Made by a program: the position numbers and the translations under genes. This document shows positions 14,937 to 23,297 of a stretch of 35,546 nt of DNA, in pieces. Source of the stretch: Paenibacillus chondroitinus NBRC 15376 (GTDB lineage Bacteria > Bacillota > Bacilli > Paenibacillales > NBRC-103111). Positions within the stretch are counted from its first letter, which is position 1, and each line of letters opens with the position of its first letter. Location of the stretch: positions 1 to 35,546 of the forward strand of contig NZ_BILW01000053.1 in the NCBI RefSeq assembly GCF_004000765.1, read 5' to 3'. The notes below the pieces were generated by a model, which was given only the letters and a program-made list of their open reading frames with translations, did no database searches and was not told the origin of the DNA.

Positions 14937-16064
14937 ATGCGGTTAAGCACCAAACGTCCCTTGCTCGGGATTATGGTCACAGAATTGAAACGGGAACTGC
15001 CTTTTGCCAGCTCAGGCTTTTATAAGCATCTGACTTATTATGGCGCCCGTGAAGGTCTGGACGTCGTCGTGTTCTCACCGAATCGCATCGATTGGAAAGG
15101 GCGTACGGTACAGGGTTACACCTACTTGACGGATAAGAAGGAATGGGTGGCCAAACTCGTTCCGCTGCCCTCACTGATTTATGATCGATGTTTCTTTAGC
15201 AATAAACGCAGCTATGAACAGTATCAGTACCATGTGAGAAAGCTGCGCGAATCACCCCTAATACGCTTTCTGGGCTATGGACTGGGAGGAAAATGGGAAG
15301 TAGATCAAATTTTGCAGAAAGACCTCATGATCAGCCGTTACTTGCCAGAAACGAACTTGCTCACAAGCGGCAACGTTCTTAGAAATTGGCTTCAAACAAG
15401 GGAAGATGTGTTTCTTAAACCACAGGGCGGCAGTCAAGGAAAGGGTGCCTTGCATCTTCACAAAGTAAACACAATGAACGGAAAAAGCACCTACCATATC
15501 AAAGGTCGCAATGCTCAAAACGGGCTCGTCGATCATGAGTTCCATGATTTCTATTCCTGCTGGCAATGGCTGCGCAGCTGTATCGGCACCAGGCCGTATC
15601 TGATGCAAGAATATCTGCACCTGCATTCTTCAGAAGGAATGGCATACGATATTCGCTCTCTCGTCCAAAAGAACGGTTCCGGCATATGGGAAAGCACCGG
15701 CATGGCGGTTCGTGTCGGCAAACCTGGCAGTGTGACTTCCAATCTGCATGGCGGAGGAAGTGCTGAAGAGGTTTCCGCCTTTCTAACCAGGGAATTCGGC
15801 GATACCAAGGCTAGTGAGCTCATAGCCACACTAACCATGCTCTCGAATCGAATCCCCCCGCTTCTGGAAACCCATCACGGACGATTGGCTGAGCTCGGTA
15901 TCGATCTTGGGATCGATACGTGGGGGCGCGTCTGGATTCTCGAAGTGAATTCCAAGCCAGGCAGAACGATTTTCGCGCGCATGCGCAACGAGAAAGCACG
16001 GTTGAAATCCATAGCTAACCCTATTTATTATGCTGGATATTTGCTGCACAAAAAGCTGAGTTAA
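14937..16064 (+). CDS. YheC-type (short) ATP-grasp protein, copy 2
   Basis: A 375-residue short-form paralogue lacking the N-terminal beta domain; it begins straight at the shared fold (PLLGIMVTELKREL). Core motifs are VFLKPQGGSQGKGALHLHK, YDIRSLVQKNGSGIWEST, the SNLHGGG loop and WILEVNSKPGR. All ATP- and metal-binding positions look intact. The ribosome site GAGGTGG overlaps the previous stop codon and precedes ATG, consistent with coupled translation. No signal peptide is present, so it would act in the mother-cell cytoplasm or on the coat surface if it behaves like its homologues. A 29-base gap follows before copy 3. Confidence 0.93.
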   Translation: MRLSTKRPLLGIMVTELKRELPFASSGFYKHLTYYGAREGLDVVVFSPNRIDWKGRTVQGYTYLTDKKEWVAKLVPLPSLIYDRCFFSNKRSYEQYQYHVRKLRESPLIRFLGYGLGGKWEVDQILQKDLMISRYLPETNLLTSGNVLRNWLQTREDVFLKPQGGSQGKGALHLHKVNTMNGKSTYHIKGRNAQNGLVDHEFHDFYSCWQWLRSCIGTRPYLMQEYLHLHSSEGMAYDIRSLVQKNGSGIWESTGMAVRVGKPGSVTSNLHGGGSAEEVSAFLTREFGDTKASELIATLTMLSNRIPPLLETHHGRLAELGIDLGIDTWGRVWILEVNSKPGRTIFARMRNEKARLKSIANPIYYAGYLLHKKLS

Positions 16065-16093
16065 GCTTGGAACAAGTTTAGGAGGGTAACCTA

Positions 16094-17458
16094 ATGAGTT
16101 TGACAACGTGTATGCTCCACGCCGTACAACGAACAGATAGATCGGTCTACTTAACAAGTGAGGTCGTCAAAGCTTTACGGTTAACCGGTACCAAATCGAT
16201 TACTGTAAAGGTCGGCAGCAAAACAGCTACCCTACCGATCCGCCTGATTAAAAAAAGTGGCCAGCATATGTACATTCCGCTTTCTTTGATGGCTTCTCTG
16301 CGAGTTCCTCGCTCGGGGAGCGTAATGGTCGCGAGCGCGAATAATAAAGAATTGCGTATCGGACCGCTCATCGGCGTCTTAACGAATATTGCAGGCGGTT
16401 CATCTCCGTTTGGTACAAAAACCGGGTTCATCCGTCAGGTTCTAAATACAGGGTCGAACAAATCTTTTATTTTCGCTTTCAGCCCGAAAGGGGTCAATTG
16501 GGTACAGGAAACCGTTACAGGGATCATTCCCAAAGAAGGCGGAGGCTGGATTCGTAAAACGTTCCCGCTGCCGGATGTTGTCTATAACCGCCTATCCAGC
16601 CGTATAGCAGAGAAATCGGCCGGGATGGAGGGTTTTAAGGACCGTTTTGTACGCAGAGGCATCCCGCTGTTTAACTGGAGCTTTTTTGACAAATGGGATG
16701 TGTACAAAATGTTAGCTGGCGACGATGCTTACAAATTCGTTCCAGAATCCAAGATTAATCCATCTGCGGATCAAATTAAAGAAATGCTCGACAAGCATAA
16801 ATTCATTTACTTGAAACCAACGGCGGGCAGCTTGGGCATCGGTATTTTCCGGGTGACCTATAACCCGAAACGCGGTTATTTTGTTCGCTACCGCAAAGGC
16901 GGCAAAAACGTACTCATCCGTTATGGAAAATTCGAAGGGCTTATGCAAATGCTCGGGACTGGACGGGGTCGTCTATCCAATTACGTGGCACAACAAGGCA
17001 TCCGTCTGATAGAAATTGACAACTGCCCTATTGATTTCCGTTTCCACATGACGAAAAACGGCAACAACAACTGGGTTGTCGCCGCCATTGGGGCCAAGAA
17101 ATCCGGCAAGGGCAGCGTAACCACCCATATCCGCAACGGCGGTCAATTAATGACGCCAGAGCAAGTGCTTCGTCAAATCTACGGCAGCCGTGCAGAGTCC
17201 GTGCTTAGCAATGCCAAAGAAACGGCGATCAAGCTTGCTGAAGGCATCGAGAATAATTATAACCATTTGCTCGGAGAGCTCGGATTTGATATTGGTATTG
17301 ATCAAAATGAGAAAATCTGGATGTTTGAAGCCAATGCCAAACCAGGCAGGTCGATTTTCAAACACCCGTCATTGAAAGAAGGAGACCTCGCTACTTTACA
17401 AAATATTTACGAGCATTGCCTGTATTTAAGCCGATTCCGTGCTAGGAGGGAAAACTAA
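16094..17458 (+). CDS. YheD-type (long) ATP-grasp protein, copy 3
   Basis: A 454-residue long-form paralogue. The N-terminal domain (about residues 1-95) ends at LRIGPLIGVL. Core motifs are IYLKPTAGSLGIGIFRV, IDFRFHMTKNGNNNW, the THIRNGG loop and MFEANAKPGRS. Two positions differ from copy 1: the glycine loop reads GSLGIGI in place of GSLGKGI, and the C-terminal motif FEANAKP replaces LEVNSKP. The acidic and asparagine metal ligands are kept. ATG follows AGGAGG with 8 bases between. Its stop and the next ATG share one base (TAATG). Confidence 0.93.
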   Translation: MSLTTCMLHAVQRTDRSVYLTSEVVKALRLTGTKSITVKVGSKTATLPIRLIKKSGQHMYIPLSLMASLRVPRSGSVMVASANNKELRIGPLIGVLTNIAGGSSPFGTKTGFIRQVLNTGSNKSFIFAFSPKGVNWVQETVTGIIPKEGGGWIRKTFPLPDVVYNRLSSRIAEKSAGMEGFKDRFVRRGIPLFNWSFFDKWDVYKMLAGDDAYKFVPESKINPSADQIKEMLDKHKFIYLKPTAGSLGIGIFRVTYNPKRGYFVRYRKGGKNVLIRYGKFEGLMQMLGTGRGRLSNYVAQQGIRLIEIDNCPIDFRFHMTKNGNNNWVVAAIGAKKSGKGSVTTHIRNGGQLMTPEQVLRQIYGSRAESVLSNAKETAIKLAEGIENNYNHLLGELGFDIGIDQNEKIWMFEANAKPGRSIFKHPSLKEGDLATLQNIYEHCLYLSRFRARREN

Positions 17459-18585
17459 TGGCTTTCTTCCTGCACAACAAAGAGCAGAATCCGAGGCTGG
17501 CCATTCTCACCGTTAAGGACAGTAATCGCATATTTCGAGGGAATTTGCATAATTTCCTTGATCTCATTCAGACCGGTGAGCGGCTTGGGGTTGATGTTTA
17601 CGTCGTGACCACCAAGGATTTCAACCTTTCAGGCAATGAAATTCACGGTTATCGCTACAATAACCAAACCAAAAAATGGAGCAGGGAACTCGTTCCCGCT
17701 CCTCAAGTCGTCTACAATCGCATTCCTTATCGCAAAATGGAAATGAAGCCCGAAGTCCAACAAACGATTCAAGCTTGCAATCGCAGCTCCAGCGTTCATT
17801 TATTCAATTCTTCCTTCTTTAACAAATGGACCTTATTCAGTTGGCTTAATGGAGCTAAAGATAGCAAGCCCTATATGCCCGATACCAAACAATTAAGTTC
17901 AGCTGACGACCTGACTTCCCTTTTGCGCAAACACGCCGTATTGTATTTGAAACCGGTGAAAGGCAAAGCGGGAAAAGGCATTATGCGGATTGACCGAATA
18001 ACAACGAAGGGCAGTCAAACGCAATACCGGCTGAGCCGTCAGGTAGATAAGCAAATGACTTACAGTGTGCATAATACCACTTCCGAACTTTGGAACGAAT
18101 GGAATCGGCACCGCGGCTCCAACGAATACATTGCTCAGCAAGGCATTGCTTTAGCAAGGTACAAACAGCGGGCTTATGATTTGCGCGCTCTCATCCAGAA
18201 AACGTCCAAAGGGGAATGGAGCGTGTCAGGCATCGGCGCACGTGTAGCGGGGAAAGCGAGCATCACCACGCACGTTCCACGCGGCGGTTCGATCGATGAT
18301 CCGTTCAAACTGCTCTCACAGGGCTTTGGACCCAAAGAAGCAAAAAGCATACTAAAACGAGTTGAAACAGCTGCTGTCACACTCGCGACTCAGATTGAAA
18401 AATCATCCGGCAATCAACTTGGCGAAATGTCGATGGATATCGGCGTCGATGTTGGAGGCCATATCTGGTTCTTTGAAGCGAACTCCAAACCAATGAAATT
18501 CGACGAGCCGAAAATCCGCAAAAAATCACTTGAACGTATTATTCGTTATAGCCTTTATTTAATTAATAATGGAAGAAGAAGGTGA
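17458..18585 (+). CDS. YheC-type (short) ATP-grasp protein, copy 4
   Basis: A 375-residue short form, translationally coupled to copy 3 through a one-base overlap; its ribosome site AGGAGG lies inside the end of copy 3. It starts with PRLAILTVKDSNRIFRGN. Motifs are LYLKPVKGKAGKGIMRI, YDLRALIQKTSKGEW, the THVPRGGS loop and FFEANSKP. It groups by motif with copy 3 (TTH loop and FEAN end), whereas copies 2 and 5 share the SNLHGGG loop and LEVN end. The gap to copy 5 is 6 bases. Confidence 0.93.
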   Translation: MAFFLHNKEQNPRLAILTVKDSNRIFRGNLHNFLDLIQTGERLGVDVYVVTTKDFNLSGNEIHGYRYNNQTKKWSRELVPAPQVVYNRIPYRKMEMKPEVQQTIQACNRSSSVHLFNSSFFNKWTLFSWLNGAKDSKPYMPDTKQLSSADDLTSLLRKHAVLYLKPVKGKAGKGIMRIDRITTKGSQTQYRLSRQVDKQMTYSVHNTTSELWNEWNRHRGSNEYIAQQGIALARYKQRAYDLRALIQKTSKGEWSVSGIGARVAGKASITTHVPRGGSIDDPFKLLSQGFGPKEAKSILKRVETAAVTLATQIEKSSGNQLGEMSMDIGVDVGGHIWFFEANSKPMKFDEPKIRKKSLERIIRYSLYLINNGRRR

Positions 18586-18591
18586 TTATGC

Positions 18592-19725
18592 TTGTCTTCA
18601 CAACGACTGGGCGTACTCGCTATCTATTTAAGCAAAACTCGGCTCGAAGAACTCTCTTACTTTCAAAAGCTCAGTAAAGAAGGTAAAAAGATCGGGGTTC
18701 AAGTCGAAGTTTTCTCGCCGACCGATGTCGAAGCTGACAACTCGGTGCGCTCATTAACCTATGACGCTACCTTACGCAAATGGGTTCGCCGCCGCACATC
18801 GATGCCGCCTGTCATTTATGACCGCTGCCGCTACAAAGCAGCTGCGAACTATCATATGCTCAAAGCATTTCGCAATCGGCATGCAAAGCTGATCTTTCTG
18901 AGCAGACCGCTGGCCAATAAATGGTCCATGCATCAAATTTTATCCGAAAATGAAGGCATACGCCCTTTCCTGCCGGTTACCGTGCGATACAGCACCGTGC
19001 AAGAGCTGCTGAAGTTTATAAAGAAGCATTCGCTTGTGTATGTCAAACCGAAAAACGGTACAGGTGGAAGAGGCATCCTGCGTATTGAGCAGCTGGGTCC
19101 CGACCTGTTTTTATTGCAAGGAAGAAATCAGCAAAGAACCATCATCACCCCTTACCGCGCAAGCGAAAAACAGCTGTCAATCAAGCTGCATACGCTAAAG
19201 CTGAGTCCGGACTATGTGGTTCAACAAGGCATACAACTTACGCTGAAGGATGGACGCGTGCATGATTACCGCTTGCTGATTCAAAAAAACGGCCGAGGTG
19301 AATGGGAAGTAACCGGCTGTGCGGGCCGCATCGGTCCTCACCGCAGCATCACCTCGAACCTGCACGGAGGCGGAAGCGCGGTTTCGCAAGATAAGCTGTT
19401 AGCATACCGTTTCGCATCACCTGAGAAAACGGAAAGCATTAAGAAAGAAATGAACAGCTTCGCCTATAAACTGGCAGACTTTCTAGAAACGAAATTCGGC
19501 AAGCTGTGCGAGTTGGGCATGGATATTGCCGTAGATCCGAAGGGAAATGTTTGGCTGCTGGAAGTCAACCCCAAGCCTTCCCGGGAAGTATTCCGTAAAA
19601 TCGGCGAAATCGCCACCTATCAGAAGGCGGTTTCACGCCCTCTCGAGTATGCCGTCTGGATGCTAAGGCAAAACACTGGAAGAATAGAATCGCCTTCTGG
19701 CGATGCATCCAATGAAAGTGATTAA
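18592..19725 (+). CDS. YheC-type (short) ATP-grasp protein, copy 5
   Basis: A 377-residue short form and the last of the series. Motifs are VYVKPKNGTGGRGILRI (Arg in place of the second Lys of the loop), HDYRLLIQKNGRGEW, SNLHGGGS and LLEVNPKPSR. A hydrophilic tail (about the last 15 residues) extends beyond the fold. The start is TTG 18592, preceded by AAGGTGAT; the ATG four bases upstream is in another frame. A 10-bp-stem hairpin (19732-19772) follows the stop. Copies 1-5 are packed with gaps of 29 bases or fewer, so one transcript is likely. Confidence 0.93.
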   Translation: MSSQRLGVLAIYLSKTRLEELSYFQKLSKEGKKIGVQVEVFSPTDVEADNSVRSLTYDATLRKWVRRRTSMPPVIYDRCRYKAAANYHMLKAFRNRHAKLIFLSRPLANKWSMHQILSENEGIRPFLPVTVRYSTVQELLKFIKKHSLVYVKPKNGTGGRGILRIEQLGPDLFLLQGRNQQRTIITPYRASEKQLSIKLHTLKLSPDYVVQQGIQLTLKDGRVHDYRLLIQKNGRGEWEVTGCAGRIGPHRSITSNLHGGGSAVSQDKLLAYRFASPEKTESIKKEMNSFAYKLADFLETKFGKLCELGMDIAVDPKGNVWLLEVNPKPSREVFRKIGEIATYQKAVSRPLEYAVWMLRQNTGRIESPSGDASNESD

Positions 19726-19731
19726 GCGCGC

Positions 19732-19772
19732 AATCGGAAGCAGCAGCACTGAGCTGTATGGAGCTTCCGATT
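19732..19772 (+). terminator. Hairpin after the YheC/D operon, weak terminator
   Basis: AATCGGAAGC (19732-19741) pairs perfectly with GCTTCCGATT (19763-19772), with a small inner CAG/CTG pairing. It starts 7 bases after the operon's stop codon. The following TTTACATATT is a poor T-tract, so termination may be inefficient and plus-strand reading could enter the gerP-like gene from its antisense side. Confidence 0.5.
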
Positions 19773-19955
19773 TACATATTGCTCCATCGAAAAAAGTGTC
19801 GAGAGATCATGGACGCAAAGCTCCTACGCCCAGCACCAGATCCTCCGTCATAGGCAGGTCATGTCCTCCCTTGGCAGCCCCTGTACCTGTACATGCCTCA
19901 TCGCTTGGGAATTTCGCTGAGGCTCTAGCAGTTCCCGGAAAGTGTGCCCACACGC

Positions 19956-19996
19956 AAAAAAAGGCTCCAAGCCCGTCACCACCCGAGCTTGAAGCC
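19956..19996 (-). terminator. Terminator of the gerP-like gene
   Basis: On the minus strand GGCTTCAAGCTCG pairs with CGGGCTTGGAGCC (two mismatches) around a 7-base loop, followed by seven T residues. It begins 18 bases after the stop of the GerPA/GerPF-type gene. Bases 19773-19955 beyond it hold nothing I can support. Confidence 0.85.
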
Positions 19997-20013
19997 AATC
20001 TTCTGCCATCCAT

Positions 20014-20238
20014 TTACGTCCCAGTAGCTACCTTATTAGCACCCGCATCCACAACATCCGGGTCCAGCGATATCGTCGCGCTAAATAAAACATTAGAAAC
20101 GGCGAAATCTCCTGTTATGCCGCCACCGCTGCCGGAGTACGTTTTGGCTGCGCTCGTCGGAGCAATCACTAACGTATCACCGTTCACCAGGCTTCCTTCG
20201 TTCCTTATAATGTTGAAAATCCCTACAAAAGAAGGCAT
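20014..20238 (-). CDS. GerPA/GerPF-family spore germination protein
   Basis: A 74-residue protein that opens MPSFVGIFNI and carries the strongly conserved core KTYSGSGGGITGDF (about residues 31-44), the signature of the GerPA/GerPF family. Those proteins help nutrient germinants pass the spore coat and reach the inner-membrane receptors. Length fits GerPF (about 72). The start is ATG 20238, 9 bases after AAAGGTG; an in-frame GTG at 20250 is the alternative. In B. subtilis gerPA-PF form one operon, whereas here a single member stands alone with its own sigma-K-like promoter and terminator. Solitary copies may be paralogues of a full gerP operon elsewhere. Confidence 0.87.
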   Translation of the reverse strand: MPSFVGIFNIIRNEGSLVNGDTLVIAPTSAAKTYSGSGGGITGDFAVSNVLFSATISLDPDVVDAGANKVATGT

Positions 20239-20270
20239 TCTAATCAGCACCTTTATCTGTCAATGTGCTA

Positions 20271-20295
20271 TAGTGTATGCCCAGACGACCACGTT
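20271..20295 (-). promoter_or_regulatory. Candidate sigma-K promoter for the gerP-like gene
   Basis: On the minus strand CATACACTA (20279-20271) matches the sigma-K -10 consensus CATANNNTA exactly and lies about 35 bases before the start codon. The -35 consensus is only AC; a CA/AA-containing stretch lies about 16 bases upstream, which is uninformative. Late mother-cell expression fits the known sigma-K control of gerP in B. subtilis. Confidence 0.6.
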
Positions 20296-20310
20296 TGCGA
20301 CAACTTCATC

Positions 20311-20979
20311 TTAAACGTATTCCAGCAGCTCAGCAAAGCTGCGAATTCGAATGTGCGCGCCTTCGAGCTCCCCCGCTTCCCGGAAGCCGGCGTAGTCGCA
20401 GGCAGCTACAGTCAGATTATTCTTAAGTCCTGCCTCCACATCGGAGGAACGATCTCCCACCATCCACGCGGAGCTGATTTGATGCTTGTCGAGCGCTATT
20501 TTAACCAAATCCACTTTGGATCTGGTTTGATATTTACCCGCACTGTACAGGTCCTCAAATAAAGGGGACAAGCCCATCGCCTCGGTCACATGACCGACGT
20601 AGTCCTCTAATCCGTTGCTCGCCACAAATAAGCGGACACCTTTGTCCCGCAAAGCCTGTAAGGTCTCTGCCACGCCATCGTACAATTTCCCCTGTCCTTG
20701 CTTCAGCGCTTCCATTTGAAAATGAAGCAACAGCTCATCAGCGGCTTGACGCGCTTCCACAGATGATTCTGGCATAACCCGCTGCCAAATATGCTCAAGC
20801 AGCATGCCGAGCGCTCCCAGAATTCTTTCTTCCGGCGGCGTCTCTCCCGTGAAAAGGCCCTTCTCTCTAAGCACATCAAATGTCGCATGATAAGCGGGCA
20901 ATAGAATCGTCTCGGTTTGAAATAACGTGCCATCCATGTCAAAAAACATAGCCTCAGGTAGGTTTCTCTGTGTACTCAT
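20311..20979 (-). CDS. HAD-superfamily hydrolase, phosphoglycolate phosphatase-like
   Basis: A 222-residue HAD phosphatase. Motif I is FFDMDGTLF (nucleophile Asp14, acid/base Asp16), motif II is LFVASNG, a lysine follows in RSKVDLVK, and motif IV is MVGDRSSDVEAG. A helical cap lies between motifs I and II (about residues 20-100), the subclass I layout of Gph/PpaX/beta-phosphoglucomutase relatives. The start was placed at ATG 20979, 7 bases after AAGGAG; the tandem ATG at 20982 and TTG at 20985 are less well spaced. It is divergent from nagB, but nothing in the sequence ties it to amino-sugar metabolism. Substrate unknown. Confidence 0.87.
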   Translation of the reverse strand: MSTQRNLPEAMFFDMDGTLFQTETILLPAYHATFDVLREKGLFTGETPPEERILGALGMLLEHIWQRVMPESSVEARQAADELLLHFQMEALKQGQGKLYDGVAETLQALRDKGVRLFVASNGLEDYVGHVTEAMGLSPLFEDLYSAGKYQTRSKVDLVKIALDKHQISSAWMVGDRSSDVEAGLKNNLTVAACDYAGFREAGELEGAHIRIRSFAELLEYV

Positions 20980-21086
20980 CATCAAGCTCCTTCACCATCA
21001 TGAATTATATAAAACGTGTAATGATCTTAGTTAAGAATGGCAAACATACCCATGTAAGTCAATGTTCATATTTGGCAAAATGCCTG

Positions 21087-21115
21087 TTGCCGAGACTAAT
21101 GAATTCAGTTATGAT
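21087..21115 (+). promoter_or_regulatory. Candidate sigma-A promoter for nagBA
   Basis: TTGCCG (21087-21092) and TATGAT (21110-21115) lie 17 bases apart, giving a transcript with a leader of about 100 bases before nagB. I see no NagR/DasR-type operator (AGTGGTCTAGACCACT-like) and no clear CcpA site in 21000-21221. Confidence 0.55.
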
Positions 21116-21221
21116 TGAAATGAGTAGAATTAATATGAAAAATGATATTTTTATGCAAAATGATTTCATAAATCATGCATCTAATGCAAATAACTTGTCC
21201 GTGAGAGTGAGGAACACCCCT

Positions 21222-21950
21222 ATGAATCTTCATATTTTTCAAAATCAACAAGAACTTAATGAGGCCGGAGCCGGTATTATTACATCCCTTGTCCAAATGC
21301 AGCCAAAAGCTGTTCTAGGCTTAGCCACGGGTGGTACGCCTGTAGGTATTTATGAAGAGCTGGTGAAAGCCTATGAGAAGGGCCGCGTCAGCTTTAAAAA
21401 TGTCACTTCCTTTAATCTGGACGAATATGTCGGCTTGCCGGTAGATCATCCAGAAAGTTATCACGCTTATATGCAGCAGCATTTATTTGCTCATATTGAC
21501 TTGCCTGCCGCTTCAGCCCACCTTCCTAACGGAAATGCACCCGACCTGGAAGCGGAATGTGCCAGATTTAATGAACTTCTTGAAGAAGCTAAGCAAATTG
21601 ATTTGCAAATCCTTGGCCTTGGCCATAACGGACATATTGGCTTTAACGAGCCTGACGATTCACTGATCAGCGGGACGCATCTCGTCGAATTGAAGGAAGA
21701 AACCCGCGAAGCGAATGCGCGTTTTTTCAACTCAATCGAAGAAGTTCCGACTCACGCTCTAACGATGGGCGTAGGCACAATTCTCAAAGCCAAAACAATT
21801 CTGCTGATCGTTCGCGGAGCTGACAAAGCCGAAATCGTGCATCGCGCGCTTACAGGACCTATTACAACAGAAGTACCGGCTACTCTGCTGCAAACTCACC
21901 CTCACCTTGTCGTTCTGCTGGATGCTGAGGCAGGGAGGTTGTTCGAATGA
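21222..21950 (+). CDS. nagB: Glucosamine-6-phosphate deaminase NagB
   Basis: A 242-residue enzyme converting glucosamine-6-phosphate to fructose-6-phosphate and ammonia, the last step of GlcNAc catabolism. LATGGTPVGIYEEL (34-47) is the phosphate loop. NLDEY supplies the proton-abstracting Asp67, and GLGHNGHIGFNEP (132-144) supplies Asn136, His138 and Glu143, numbering as in B. subtilis NagB. The start is ATG 21222, with GAGTGAGG 9 bases upstream. The frame stays open back to 20970, but those 84 codons are AT-rich and contain the predicted promoter, so they are not coding. The stop overlaps the nagA start by four bases (ATGA). Confidence 0.96.
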   Translation: MNLHIFQNQQELNEAGAGIITSLVQMQPKAVLGLATGGTPVGIYEELVKAYEKGRVSFKNVTSFNLDEYVGLPVDHPESYHAYMQQHLFAHIDLPAASAHLPNGNAPDLEAECARFNELLEEAKQIDLQILGLGHNGHIGFNEPDDSLISGTHLVELKEETREANARFFNSIEEVPTHALTMGVGTILKAKTILLIVRGADKAEIVHRALTGPITTEVPATLLQTHPHLVVLLDAEAGRLFE

Positions 21951-23119
21951 GCGAACTTGTCATTACAGGTGCCAGAATCGTTACGGAACAAGGCGTCATC
22001 GAACAAGGTGTCGTTCATCTAAAGGATGGCGTTATCGCTTCCGTCCAAAGCAGCTCAGCGTGGAATTCCAGCACGGCTGATCCGGCTGTCGAAACCATCG
22101 ATGCTCGCGGCAGCTGGTTATTGCCGGGCTTCATCGATGTTCACGTGCATGGCGGGTATGGCGCTGACTTCATGGAAGCCAGCCCCGAAACGCTGGATAC
22201 CATTACACGGTTTCACGCGAAGAACGGAACTACCGCCATGCTGGCTACGACAATGACGCAAACGCATGAAGCGATTGACCGCGTCCTTGGCGAAGTCAGC
22301 CGCTACATGCAAGAACCAATGCCATACGCCCAGCTGCTTGGCGTGCATATGGAAGGCCCTTTCATCTCGCCGAAGTGGGCCGGCGCGCAAGATCCGAAGC
22401 TGATGCTGCCGCCGCAGCTTTCCTGGCTGCAAGACTGGCACGAGCGCTTTCCACAGCTCGTGAAACAGCTTACCCTCGCCCCGGAGGTCGAGGGTGCCCT
22501 TGAGACGATCGCGTGGCTGCGCGATCGTGGCATCGTTGCCGCGTGCGGCCACACCGACGCTTCCTACGCCGACATTCAGTCGGCGGTTGGCGCGGGGCTC
22601 TCGCACGCGGTGCACACCTTCAACGCGATGAAGCCGCTGCATCATCGCGAGCCCGGAACCGTCGGTGCGGTCCTTACCGACGATCGCATCAGCGGCGAAG
22701 TCATCGCCGATGGGCACCATGTGCACCCGGCAGCGATTCGCCTGCTGGTGAAAGCCAAGCAGCCGGATGGCCTGCTGCTGATCACGGATGCCATGTCAGC
22801 CGCGGGGCTTGGCGACGGGCAGTACGATCTTGGCGGGCAAGCCGTTACCGTCCAATCGGGCGTGGCCCGGTTGACGGAAGGCGGCGCGCTCGCCGGCAGT
22901 ACGCTGACGATGATCGATGCGCTCCGTTTTATGGTGCGCGAGGTTGGGGTCAGCGTAGAAGAAGCGAGCCGCTTCGCGAGCGGCAACCCGGCGCGGTTGC
23001 TGCAGCTGCAGGCGTCGCACGGCTCGATTGCGCATGGCAAGCAGGCTGACCTGCTCTTGGTCAGCCCTGAGCTGGAGCTCGAACGCGTGTGGATTCGCGG
23101 TAAGGAACTGCAAGCATAA
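21947..23119 (+). CDS. nagA: N-acetylglucosamine-6-phosphate deacetylase NagA
   Basis: A 390-residue amidohydrolase that removes acetate from GlcNAc-6-phosphate, feeding NagB. Motifs are DVHVHGGYGADF (residues about 64-75), GVHMEGPFISPKWAGAQDP (metal-binding Glu), GHTDAS, HTFNAMKPLHHREPG, GEVIADGHHVHP and the catalytic Asp in LITDAMSAAG. It is coupled to nagB by ATGA overlap. The middle and end of the gene (about 22350-23100) are visibly GC-richer than nagB. The usual GntR-type repressor nagR (yvoA) does not follow; a terminator does. Confidence 0.96.
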   Translation: MSELVITGARIVTEQGVIEQGVVHLKDGVIASVQSSSAWNSSTADPAVETIDARGSWLLPGFIDVHVHGGYGADFMEASPETLDTITRFHAKNGTTAMLATTMTQTHEAIDRVLGEVSRYMQEPMPYAQLLGVHMEGPFISPKWAGAQDPKLMLPPQLSWLQDWHERFPQLVKQLTLAPEVEGALETIAWLRDRGIVAACGHTDASYADIQSAVGAGLSHAVHTFNAMKPLHHREPGTVGAVLTDDRISGEVIADGHHVHPAAIRLLVKAKQPDGLLLITDAMSAAGLGDGQYDLGGQAVTVQSGVARLTEGGALAGSTLTMIDALRFMVREVGVSVEEASRFASGNPARLLQLQASHGSIAHGKQADLLLVSPELELERVWIRGKELQA

Positions 23120-23160
23120 CCTAGCTTCCCAGCACGGCGTTTCTGTTCCAAACATTTAAT

Positions 23161-23216
23161 AGAGAGGCTGTTCCTCGGTCATTCGATGACTTACGAGACA
23201 GCCTCTCTTTATTTTT
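23161..23216 (+). terminator. Terminator of nagBA
   Basis: AGAGAGGCTGT (23161-23171) pairs perfectly with ACAGCCTCTCT (23198-23208), with an inner GTCAT/ATGAC stem, followed by TTATTTTTT. It closes the nagBA transcript and separates it from the ElyC-like gene. Confidence 0.92.
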
Positions 23217-23297
23217 TGCAGGATATTCCCTATGTTTGTCGAAAAAGCTTAATAACGCAAATAGCTGCTTTTTCCAAGAAAGGATCTACTCATCCCT

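Noticed and set aside
19807..20013. 68-codon minus-strand frame directly after the gerP-like gene
   Set aside because: The gerP-like gene's terminator (19956-19996) lies inside it, and the translation resembles no known protein.
19703..20314. 203-codon plus-strand open frame
   Set aside because: Low-complexity Ser/Pro-rich translation, overlaps the end of the last ATP-grasp gene and runs antisense to the well-supported gerP-like gene.
20970..21221. 84-codon N-terminal extension of NagB
   Set aside because: Not part of the NagB family, AT-rich, contains the predicted promoter, and a good ribosome site precedes ATG 21222.
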